Shown piece after piece: positions 12,101 to 18,435 of a DNA stretch of 64,000 nt (positions within the stretch are counted from its first letter, which is position 1; the number at the start of each line of letters is the position of its first letter). Location: the NCBI GenBank assembly GCA_001604565.1, contig LVBV01000011.1:1-64000 (forward strand), in the 5' to 3' direction. The translations under genes and the position numbers were made by a program. Origin of the DNA: Puniceicoccales bacterium Verruco_01. Its GTDB lineage: Bacteria > Verrucomicrobiota > Verrucomicrobiia > Opitutales > Oceanipulchritudinaceae. A model generated the notes under the pieces. It was given only the letters and a program-made list of their open reading frames with translations. It searched no databases and was not told the origin of the DNA.

Positions 12101-12751
12101 TGGGCCTACGACATCGGCTACGGCGGCTTGGACCACATCATCGCAAGCGGACGGAACGTCAAGATTCTAGTTCTCGACAGCGAGGTGTATTCCAACACCG
12201 GCGGTCAGGCCTCCAAGGCCACCCCGCTCGGCGCCGTGGCCAAGTTCGCCTCTTCCGGCAAGGCAGTGGGCAAGAAGGATCTGGCACTCGCAGCCATGCA
12301 CTACGGGCACGCCTATGTGGCACGCATCGCCATCGGCGCCAATCCGCAGCAGGCCCTGCGTGCCATTCGCGAGGCGGAAGCCTTCGAGGGCACAGCCATC
12401 ATCATCTGCTACGCCCACTGTCTCCAGCAGGGCGTGGATATGTTGAACGGCCTCAAGCAGCAGCAGATGGCCGTTCTCTCCGGCGACTGGCCGCTCATCC
12501 GCTTCAATCCGGATCTCAAGGCCGTGGGCAAAAATCCCCTCACGATGGACTCCACGCGCGGTCGCGTGACGCTGGCCGACTACATGGCCGGGCAGACGCG
12601 CTTCAAGGGGCTCTTCGCGAAGGGCTCGGCACAGGCTTCCGAGCTTCTGCGCATGGCGGAGGAGGAAGTGGACGCCAAGTGGGCGCTCTACGAGACCCTC
12701 TCCCATCGCTACGAGAAGGAGCTTGCCGGGGCAAAGACCGTCACGGTCTAG
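9140..12751 (+). CDS. nifJ: Pyruvate:ferredoxin (flavodoxin) oxidoreductase, single-chain
   Basis: 1203-aa homodimeric-type enzyme converting pyruvate, CoA and oxidised ferredoxin to acetyl-CoA, CO2 and reduced ferredoxin. Domain order is standard: N-terminal pyruvate domain with YPITPSSTMGE; gamma domain around FYGLGADGTVGANHNTIKII; ferredoxin-like domain with CIECGNCSFVCPHAC and CTGCGLCVEACP; proximal-cluster cysteines in CQGCGETPYLKLL and NATGCSSIYG; and the thiamine-diphosphate block GDGWAYDIGYGGLDH with LDSEVYSNTGGQ. All cluster cysteines are present. AAGG precedes the ATG. The enzyme implies anaerobic or microaerobic pyruvate metabolism. It is followed by a strong terminator. Confidence 0.97.
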   Translation: MKSPLKVIDGNEAAGHVAYKVSEVCAIYPITPSSTMGELADQWAAQGQKNIWGTVPQIVEMQSEGGAIGAVHGALATGALSSTFTASQGLLLMIPNLYKIAGELTPAVIHVAARAVATHALSIFGEHSDIMAVRGCGMALLCSNSVQEAGDLALVAHAATLKARIPFIHFFDGFRTSHELASTTILDDSVIRAMIDDELVRAHRARALSPEHPTIRGTAQNPDVYFQAREASNPYYEAVPGIVEEYMERFAKLTGRQYRLFDYVGAPDAERVIVSLGSSGETTAAVVQKLCAAGEKVGALRVHLLRPFSFRHFLKALPKSVKKIAVIDRDKEPGALGEPLYQDVVSAYVEGLAEGGELARPMPRIVGGRYGLSSKDFTPAMVKGIFDELKKNAPKNHFTIGIVDDVSHTSLDYDPSFSILGDEVKQCLFYGLGADGTVGANHNTIKIIGEEAGLYAQGYFVYDSKKSGGRTTSHLRFGPEPIHAPYLIQKANFIGVHQSQFFHQFDVLAPAAEGAIVLINSTHPAEEVWNYLPSSVQKIMIERKLKVYVVDAYRVARAVGMGNRINTIMQTCFFEIARVIPPEVAIKSIKDSIYKSYIKKGEAVVAKNNAAVDQAVANMHQMIVPEKVTAKADYDFALPGDAPEFVKTFTKALIEDKGEALPVSMMPADGTFPTATSRFEKRGISLIVPSWEADMCIECGNCSFVCPHACIRAKFYHEDTLKEAPDGFKSAKLRGRGFPDQRYTLDISIEDCTGCGLCVEACPVVVKLGEPTKPGGKPKEKRAINMTEKAKIAAAATSNSAFFEKIPYNDRNLVNFGTVRGVQFTQPLFEFSGACQGCGETPYLKLLSQLFGDRMLIANATGCSSIYGGNLPTTPWAKNAEGRGPAWANSLFEDNAEFGLGYRMTLDKHAQQARELVTELAPQIGDDLAKSILEAPQKTEVEIAAQRARIDALRAKLAGKADEKAKNLLSLSEYLLRKSVWIVGGDGWAYDIGYGGLDHIIASGRNVKILVLDSEVYSNTGGQASKATPLGAVAKFASSGKAVGKKDLALAAMHYGHAYVARIAIGANPQQALRAIREAEAFEGTAIIICYAHCLQQGVDMLNGLKQQQMAVLSGDWPLIRFNPDLKAVGKNPLTMDSTRGRVTLADYMAGQTRFKGLFAKGSAQASELLRMAEEEVDAKWALYETLSHRYEKELAGAKTVTV

Positions 12752-12774
12752 CTCTTCTGCCGATTCACGTTTTC

Positions 12775-12809
12775 ACGGGCCGGGCGGAGTTTTCTGTCCG
12801 GCCCGTTTT
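12775..12809 (+). terminator. Rho-independent terminator after nifJ
   Basis: A nine-base-pair stem ACGGGCCGG / CCGGCCCGT around a 14-base loop, followed by TTTTG. It lies 23 bases after the nifJ stop and closes the two-gene redox unit. Confidence 0.8.
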
Positions 12810-12914
12810 GTCGACGCACCCGGAAAAAAGGAAGAAAGCACCGCTCTTGCGACTCACGCATGGGAGTGTAGATTGTTCAAGACGCGCGAGCCGGGAACCC
12901 CAACTCATCCAAAG

Positions 12915-13421
12915 ATGCACGAGCACAAATTTGAAACCCAGTTGATCGACGAGGCGGCCACCGGTTCCGGCGGAAGACTCCCCTACGAGGTTCTGATGGC
13001 CCAGCGCGAGACTCTCCTGCGCCAAAGCTACATACCCTCCTCCGACAAGGCGTCCAACCCGATTCTCTTTTTCAGCCAGAGCCGCCAGCTTCTGCACGCC
13101 AATCCCGCCGCGCTCAGGGACCTCGCGCGCCTGTCGATCGACGCTGCGGTGGGCCTGCGCCTCGGCGAGATTTTCGGCTGCGAACACAAGATGTCCGCAA
13201 AGCCCGGCGAGATTTACCAGTGTCAGGACTGCAACTCGATGCCGAGCCTGCGCACAGCCCTTGCCGGACGGCAATCCACGGAAACGCGCTACCTCATCAT
13301 GCATCCGGAAGACCGCCCCACCCGTGCGATATTCCGTGTTTCCTCCGTCCCCATGACCGCCGGAGACCTGCATCTTGCGATGTTGATTTTCCAGAAGATG
13401 GAGGAAACCGAAGCTCTGTAA
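12915..13421 (+). CDS. Stand-alone PAS-like sensor protein with conserved cysteines
   Basis: 168 aa, no signal peptide. After a charged N-terminus, a PAS-like stretch runs NPILFFSQSRQLLHANPAAL, a helix, GLRLGEIFGC, then a loop with YQCQDCNSMPSLRTAL, and closing strands TRAIFRVSSVPM and LHLAMLIFQKME. Three cysteines (one after GEIFG and a CxxC pair about 17 residues on) lie where a known group of PAS proteins carries a GCxH...CRxCG motif, which suggests a metal, cluster or redox site. No output domain is attached, so it would act through a partner. The ATG at 12915 is used because the PAS pattern starts soon after; its ribosome binding site is weak. Confidence 0.62.
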   Translation: MHEHKFETQLIDEAATGSGGRLPYEVLMAQRETLLRQSYIPSSDKASNPILFFSQSRQLLHANPAALRDLARLSIDAAVGLRLGEIFGCEHKMSAKPGEIYQCQDCNSMPSLRTALAGRQSTETRYLIMHPEDRPTRAIFRVSSVPMTAGDLHLAMLIFQKMEETEAL

Positions 13422-13483
13422 CAGGCCCCCTTTCGACGAAAGCGGCTTGCCATGGGCCTTTCCATTCCAGACAGTTCCCCTCC

Positions 13484-14164
13484 ATGTACGGCGACGATTC
13501 ATCCGGTCAGAGCAGCGTCCTGCCTGCCGCGGTCAAATGGCTCCTTACGGCGAACCTCGTGGTGTTCGTCGCGCAGATGCTGCGGCCCGATTTCATGGAA
13601 TACTGGTTCGCCCTCTGGCCGAACTTGAAGAGCGCCGTGTACGCGATTCCCGGCGGCGGTGTTTATGAGGTGAACGCCTTCCGGCCCTGGCAGATTGTGA
13701 CCTACGCCTTTTTGCACAGCACCTCCACCTTCACACACATCCTCTTCAACATGTTGGCGCTCTGGATGTTCGGGCGCTCGATCGAGTGGACGATCGGCAC
13801 GCGGCGCTTCACGGTCTATTACTTTGTGTGCGTGGTGGGCGCGGCTCTGACGCACCTTGTTTACGCCTACCTCACCGGCTCGCCCGTGCCGGTTCTCGGG
13901 GCGTCCGGCGGCATCTTCGGCGTCCTGCTCGCCTTCGGCATCCTCTTCCCGCACGAGAAGGTGTACATGCTCTTCATCCCGGTGCCGATCGACGCCTGGA
14001 TCTTCGTCACCTTCTACGGCCTTCTGGAAGTGCTGAACGGCCTGACGAACCTGACAGACGGGGTGGCGCACTTCGCGCACCTGGGCGGCATGATCTTCGG
14101 ATTCTTCCTATTGCAGTTCTGGCGCGGACGCTTTCCCTTCTCCGACGTCCGCAACCGCTTCTGA
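13484..14164 (+). CDS. Rhomboid-family intramembrane serine protease
   Basis: 226-aa inner-membrane protein with about six hydrophobic helices. It shows HILFNMLALWMFGRSIEW, the WR-type loop region, the catalytic serine in GASGGIFGVLLAFGILFP, and the catalytic histidine in AHFAHLGGMIFGF, so the Ser-His dyad is intact. The ATG at 13484 fits a short cytoplasmic N-terminus; upstream in-frame sequence reads through the preceding PAS gene. The neighbours give no hint of substrate. Such proteases cut single-pass membrane proteins within or next to the bilayer. Confidence 0.92.
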   Translation: MYGDDSSGQSSVLPAAVKWLLTANLVVFVAQMLRPDFMEYWFALWPNLKSAVYAIPGGGVYEVNAFRPWQIVTYAFLHSTSTFTHILFNMLALWMFGRSIEWTIGTRRFTVYYFVCVVGAALTHLVYAYLTGSPVPVLGASGGIFGVLLAFGILFPHEKVYMLFIPVPIDAWIFVTFYGLLEVLNGLTNLTDGVAHFAHLGGMIFGFFLLQFWRGRFPFSDVRNRF

Positions 14165-14174
14165 CAAGAGGTGA

Positions 14175-15359
14175 TCAGTCCCGCGCTGACGCCTGCGTGG
14201 CAAACTCCGCGAGGTCACGCGCGTAATCGGCCCAAGTACGGACCCGGCGACGGGCCACTTCGGCATACAGCTCGTCGAGCATCGTCCCGCCGAGCAGGCT
14301 GCGCAGGCCGAAGGCAATATCGGACGGGCCGCCTCCCGAAAGGACGAGGCAGCCGCCCCCCTGCGCCACCTCCGCCAGCGCGCCGCAGGGCGTGCAGAGG
14401 CAGGGACGCTTGTAGGCCACGCTTTCCAGAACCGGCAGGCCGAAGCCCTCCATGAGCGAGGGATACACGGAAAAGTCGCACTCGCGGTAGAGCTTGTCCA
14501 GCTCGCCCGCGTCCACAGCCCTGTGCCAGTACAGGGGCCGGCCCGCCGCCTGAAGAAGGCGAATCTCCGCGACAATCGGCGCGCCGAGGCTCCGGTGCTC
14601 CATCCCCGCCAGATCCAGCCGGAAACGGACACCCTCGCGCCAGAGTGTTTCCGCCGCCTTGAATAGCGCCGTGTGATTCTTGCGCGGTTCGAGCGTCGCC
14701 ACGCAGAGGACGCGCATCGGCTCGTTTTTGTTCACGCGCCGCGCAGGCGGATTCTCCGGCAGCGTCGTGCCGAGCGGGATTGTCTCAAGGCGCGGCGGTT
14801 GTTCCACGCCAAGCTCCTTCCAACGCTCCAGCAATTCGTCGCGCGAGGCGTCCGAAACGGCGGCCACGGCGTCGAAGGTGGCGAGGGCCCGCAGATACGC
14901 CGGAAAGCGTTCCACCGTGGCCCTCGCGGAAAGTTCCGGATACCGCAGGGCGATGGCGTCGTGAAACACCGCGACGAAGGAGCAGCGCGGCTGTAACAGG
15001 CCGCGCAGCTCCGGCAGCGCCTCGTGACAGCGCGCCATCGTGAACTCCGGGAAGATCACCGCCCTCGCCCGGTCCGGCAGCGGACCCCTGATTCCCGCCA
15101 GAAGACGCAGGCGGCCCGCGAATTTCTCCAAACAACCCCACGACTCCCCCTTGCGCAGGGCCGCGCCCGCGTCCGCATCCGGCAGGGCCCGCGCCGTCTC
15201 CTTCTCGCGCGCGAGGCGCCAGCAGTTTTGCCACGGGTCACGCACGATGGCGCGGCAGGGACCGGTCTTGCGCAACTCGGCATGGAGGTTCCGGCAGACC
15301 TGCTGGATGCCCGTGGCGGCGGCGGTGTGGCTGGTGTGGGTGAGTTCGAGGAGGATCAT
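14175..15359 (-). CDS. Family 4 (GT-B) glycosyltransferase
   Basis: 394 aa, cytoplasmic or peripheral membrane. The GT-B signature includes VAAVSDASRDELLERW, IPLGTTLPENPP, RVLCVATLEPRKNH (donor-site strand and loop) and EGFGLPVLES, an intact EX7E motif, followed by CGALAEV. It is the last of five minus-strand genes packed with overlaps or gaps of less than ten bases; its ATG overlaps the previous stop by four bases. The context is surface glycan or O-antigen assembly. Sugar donor and acceptor are unknown. Confidence 0.9.
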   Translation of the reverse strand: MILLELTHTSHTAAATGIQQVCRNLHAELRKTGPCRAIVRDPWQNCWRLAREKETARALPDADAGAALRKGESWGCLEKFAGRLRLLAGIRGPLPDRARAVIFPEFTMARCHEALPELRGLLQPRCSFVAVFHDAIALRYPELSARATVERFPAYLRALATFDAVAAVSDASRDELLERWKELGVEQPPRLETIPLGTTLPENPPARRVNKNEPMRVLCVATLEPRKNHTALFKAAETLWREGVRFRLDLAGMEHRSLGAPIVAEIRLLQAAGRPLYWHRAVDAGELDKLYRECDFSVYPSLMEGFGLPVLESVAYKRPCLCTPCGALAEVAQGGGCLVLSGGGPSDIAFGLRSLLGGTMLDELYAEVARRRVRTWADYARDLAEFATQASARD

Positions 15360-16687
15360 GGATGACTTTCCACCCCTCCCGGCGATCCCGCAAGGGCCGC
15401 AATCTCCTTTCCCGCGCTCTTGGCAAGGATTTGCAGTGCCTCCGGTCCGATTCCGAGGGAGGCCCCCGCCAGTCCCGCACGCCGTGCGAGAACCGGGGCG
15501 AAGGCGGTCTTGCGAAACTCGTTCACCGTGGGAAGGAAGTCCGCGAGGGCCGCCGCAAAGCCTTCCGCCGAGTGTTTTTCCGCAAGAAGGGCGCGCCCGG
15601 CAAGGCCCGCCCGCGCAAAACCCGCGTAATCGTCCAGCGCCGCGCTCCAGTGAGCATGCAGATCCTCCCTTTCACACTCCGGACGGACAAGATGCAGCGT
15701 CCCGGCGGGCTGCGCGGCGTACCAGCCCGTGGCTGTGGCGATCGTCGGAAGAGAATGGTTCCAGAAGCGAAGTTGCGAGCCCGACGCCTCACCCATCGAG
15801 GGCCAGCGCAGGTTCACGGCGAGATGTACGTTGCCGAGCAGGTCGCCGAGTTCCCGCTCGCTCAAGTAGCCGTGGAGCTTCACCGAGCGGGAAAGACCCA
15901 GTTCCGCAATTCGGGAACGCAGCGCCTTCTCCTCTTTCACCCTTCCCGCGATGTGGAGGAGGATCTCCCCCCTGCGCGGAAAGGCGGCGAGGGCCTCCAG
16001 CGTCTCGGGGAGCCTCCGGTTCGGGCTGTTCAGAAAGCCGCAGACCACCATTTCGAGCGGACCTCGGCCCCGTTCACGCATCGCCGGGGCAGGCAGGTCG
16101 GACAAGGGGAGCCACGGGAGCGGCGTTTCCAGCACCGGCGCCGCGCAACTCGGCAGCGCCGCACGCAGGGCCTCCGGGTTGTGCGTCACGATGCCGAGGG
16201 CGCCTTCGCAAACCCAGTCCGCCAGCGGATATTTGGCGGAAATCGACTGAAGGAGCGCCCTGCCTTCCACCACCGTGCGGCCGTCTTCCAGCGCCTGCGG
16301 CCCGATGCGGGAAAGGAGCGCCAAATAGTTCTCCGCGGGCGAGGCCGTCCTCTGCAAGGTGCCGTGGACCAGTTCGTGCACGCAGGCATCGTGCAGGATC
16401 ACGATCCCCGGCGCCCGGCGCGCGACTAGAGCGATTCCCGCATGGAAGGAAGGGTCGTTCCCAATGTTGTACACGTTAAAGTCCGCGTAGTTCAGCTCGC
16501 GCCAGTCCATCCGGTCGGGATGGAAACGGCGGACCCTCGCGATCCTGAGAAAGGCGGGATCCACCTTCTCCGCGTCCGTCCAGAACGTGACCTCGAAGGC
16601 CTCGACGAGAGGGCGGACGCTCCGCTCCACACAGCGGGCAATATCCGTCGTGGCGGGCGGAAGGGGCGTGAAAAAGTTGATCCTCAT
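15356..16687 (-). CDS. Putative GT-B glycosyltransferase lacking second EX7E glutamate
   Basis: 443 aa. The N-terminus MRINFFTPLPPATTDIARCV and VTFWTDAEKVD, then NIGNDPSFHAGI, VILHDACVHELVHG, and later VVCGFLNSPNRRLPETLEAL and LHGYLSERELGDLLGNVHLAVNLRWPSMGEASG show a GT-B layout. The expected EX7E segment reads GEASGSQLRFW, so the second glutamate is missing and donor handling may differ. The start at 16687 is chosen because MRINFF begins the first Rossmann strand; it overlaps the upstream stop (ATGA). It overlaps the next gene the same way, so all are co-translated. Fold call fairly secure; activity unproven. Confidence 0.8.
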   Translation of the reverse strand: MRINFFTPLPPATTDIARCVERSVRPLVEAFEVTFWTDAEKVDPAFLRIARVRRFHPDRMDWRELNYADFNVYNIGNDPSFHAGIALVARRAPGIVILHDACVHELVHGTLQRTASPAENYLALLSRIGPQALEDGRTVVEGRALLQSISAKYPLADWVCEGALGIVTHNPEALRAALPSCAAPVLETPLPWLPLSDLPAPAMRERGRGPLEMVVCGFLNSPNRRLPETLEALAAFPRRGEILLHIAGRVKEEKALRSRIAELGLSRSVKLHGYLSERELGDLLGNVHLAVNLRWPSMGEASGSQLRFWNHSLPTIATATGWYAAQPAGTLHLVRPECEREDLHAHWSAALDDYAGFARAGLAGRALLAEKHSAEGFAAALADFLPTVNEFRKTAFAPVLARRAGLAGASLGIGPEALQILAKSAGKEIAALAGSPGGVESHP

Positions 16688-17730
16688 GCGAGCAGCTTTT
16701 TGAGGACGTTGTCCCAAGTGATGCCCTTCTCGTCGATCTTCGCGCGGCCACGCCTGCCCGCCTCGGTACCGAAGGCGCGCTCCTTCCAGAGCCGGTCCAT
16801 CGCAGCAGCAAGGGCTTCTTCCTCCGGCGCGCTCACAAGGCCGTTCTCAGCGTCCGCGATGAATTCGAGCGGGCCGCCGGAATCGGTGCAGGTGAGGACG
16901 GGCTTTTCCGAAAGCATCGCCTCCAGCGGCACGTAGCCGTAATCCTCGTCCTGCGCGGGATAAAGGACCCCACAGCTCCCCGCATAGAGCTCAATGCTCC
17001 GCTCGTCGGTCACGTGCCCCTCCCAGCGCACGCGATCCTCCACATGCAGCTTCTTCGCCAAGGCGAGGAGGCCCTCCATGAATTCCGGATTGTCCGGCCT
17101 GCCCGCAAAGATCACTTTCACCGCCTCCCGCGTGCGCGCGAGGGCCCGCAGGACCAGTTCCTGCCGCTTGAGGGGGCAGATGCGCCCGGGGTAGTAGAAC
17201 CAGTCGCCGGAGGGCCCGCCGTGGAAGCGCTCCGCGCCGCGCGGGGGATGGTAGAGCGCCTCCGCCCTCACCCCGCAGAAGCGGGAGAGACGGTCCGCCA
17301 CGTTCTGAGAATTGGCGAAGACCGCACGGGACTGCGGGATCAGCTCGCGCTCGGCCTTCTCCACCGCCTCGCGAACAAGGCGCCCCTGTGGATCGAGCGC
17401 CATATCGCACTCCGGGCCGCCCCAGAGGTCGAAGGCCATGCGGTGCTGGTGCATCACCCAGAGGACCTTGCAGGGGTGCGGCGCGTAGTAAGCCGGGAAG
17501 CGCAGGGCGATCACGCGGTCCGCACGCAGGCCGTTGCCCTCGGTGATATCCAGAAGGCGGCAGGCGAGCATGTGGTCCAGAATCTTTTCCGGCGGGTACC
17601 ACTTGAAGGGAATGGACGCGAGGTCCGCCTCGTGCCCGGCTTTGCGCAAGGCATCGACGAGGGACGCAGCGTGGATTTCCGCACCGCCGCGCGTGAAAAG
17701 GACCTGGGTTGTGAGGACGAGGACTCGCAT
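16684..17730 (-). CDS. Family 4 (GT-B) glycosyltransferase
   Basis: 348 aa. It begins MRVLVLTTQVLFTRGGAEIH, the glycine-rich acceptor loop of GT4 enzymes, followed by VFANSQNVADRLSRFCG, WFYYPGRICPLKRQELVLRA (donor strand with conserved Arg/Lys), and EDYGYVPLEAMLSEKPVL, a complete EX7E motif. No membrane segment. It lies nine bases after the unknown 230-aa gene and overlaps the following glycosyltransferase by four bases. Probably adds one sugar in the glycan made by this island. Confidence 0.92.
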   Translation of the reverse strand: MRVLVLTTQVLFTRGGAEIHAASLVDALRKAGHEADLASIPFKWYPPEKILDHMLACRLLDITEGNGLRADRVIALRFPAYYAPHPCKVLWVMHQHRMAFDLWGGPECDMALDPQGRLVREAVEKAERELIPQSRAVFANSQNVADRLSRFCGVRAEALYHPPRGAERFHGGPSGDWFYYPGRICPLKRQELVLRALARTREAVKVIFAGRPDNPEFMEGLLALAKKLHVEDRVRWEGHVTDERSIELYAGSCGVLYPAQDEDYGYVPLEAMLSEKPVLTCTDSGGPLEFIADAENGLVSAPEEEALAAAMDRLWKERAFGTEAGRRGRAKIDEKGITWDNVLKKLLA

Positions 17731-17739
17731 GGGAGAGAA

Positions 17740-18432
17740 TCAGCTTGCGATCAAAATCTTTGCGGCACGCTGCACGGCCTTGGCAAGGCAGCGGTTCACC
17801 TCGAACTGGTCGATCATCGGACGCCGGAAAAGGCCCGGGACGCCCTGAAACCGACCGGTGAGGTAACTTGCCTTTTTGAGGTTCGCCTCCATCTCGCGCA
17901 GGTTTTCCGCGCTCTCGGCTCCGGAAGCGATCACACCGTTTGCCGGATCGGCGATCCACGAACCCATCGCCCAGATCGCCTCGACGAGGCCCCGGTTCAC
18001 GAGGTCCTGTCTGCGGAAGAAACGCTTTCTGATCTGTCCCCCGCGCGCCTTGTGCGTGTGGAGGCGGGCCCGCCAGAGGGCGTCCGCGGCTGCGGCAGCG
18101 TTGGCCGAGGCGGCATAGCCCGGAACCTGCGCAAGGCTCCCGGCCAGCTCCTCCATCGCCACGCAAAGGTAGCGGTCGATCCGTCCCTGCGGACGGGCAA
18201 GGCGGCGGAGCCACTCCGGCAACTTCTCCCCCGCCGTCCGGTTGTGCCACTCTGCGTCGATCGCCCGCTGGAGGGCAATGCCTGGCTGCACGAGAGCGCG
18301 CGGACGGCCCGGTTTTGGAGCTTCGGCAGCCGCCTTCAGGAAGAGAGCAGCCTGATTCTCCGCAGTGGCGGATGCACCGGGACTGATCCTCCACACGCGG
18401 GAGGCCCCGTTCTTGAAAGGTTCGGCGGTCAT
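17740..18432 (-). CDS. Unknown protein in glycosyltransferase operon
   Basis: 230 aa, not recognised. Alanine- and arginine-rich, mostly helical in appearance, without signal peptide, membrane span or known motif. Repeated helical segments such as QRAIDAEWHNRT, LAQVPGYAASANAAAAADAL and NRCLAKAVQRAAKILIAS suggest an alpha-helical bundle. It sits three bases after the coiled-coil GT2 gene and nine before a GT4 gene, so it is co-translated with them and may be a structural or regulatory partner of the glycosyltransferase complex. Codon use looks like its neighbours, so it is probably real. Confidence 0.68.
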   Translation of the reverse strand: MTAEPFKNGASRVWRISPGASATAENQAALFLKAAAEAPKPGRPRALVQPGIALQRAIDAEWHNRTAGEKLPEWLRRLARPQGRIDRYLCVAMEELAGSLAQVPGYAASANAAAAADALWRARLHTHKARGGQIRKRFFRRQDLVNRGLVEAIWAMGSWIADPANGVIASGAESAENLREMEANLKKASYLTGRFQGVPGLFRRPMIDQFEVNRCLAKAVQRAAKILIAS

Positions 18433-18435
18433 GGG

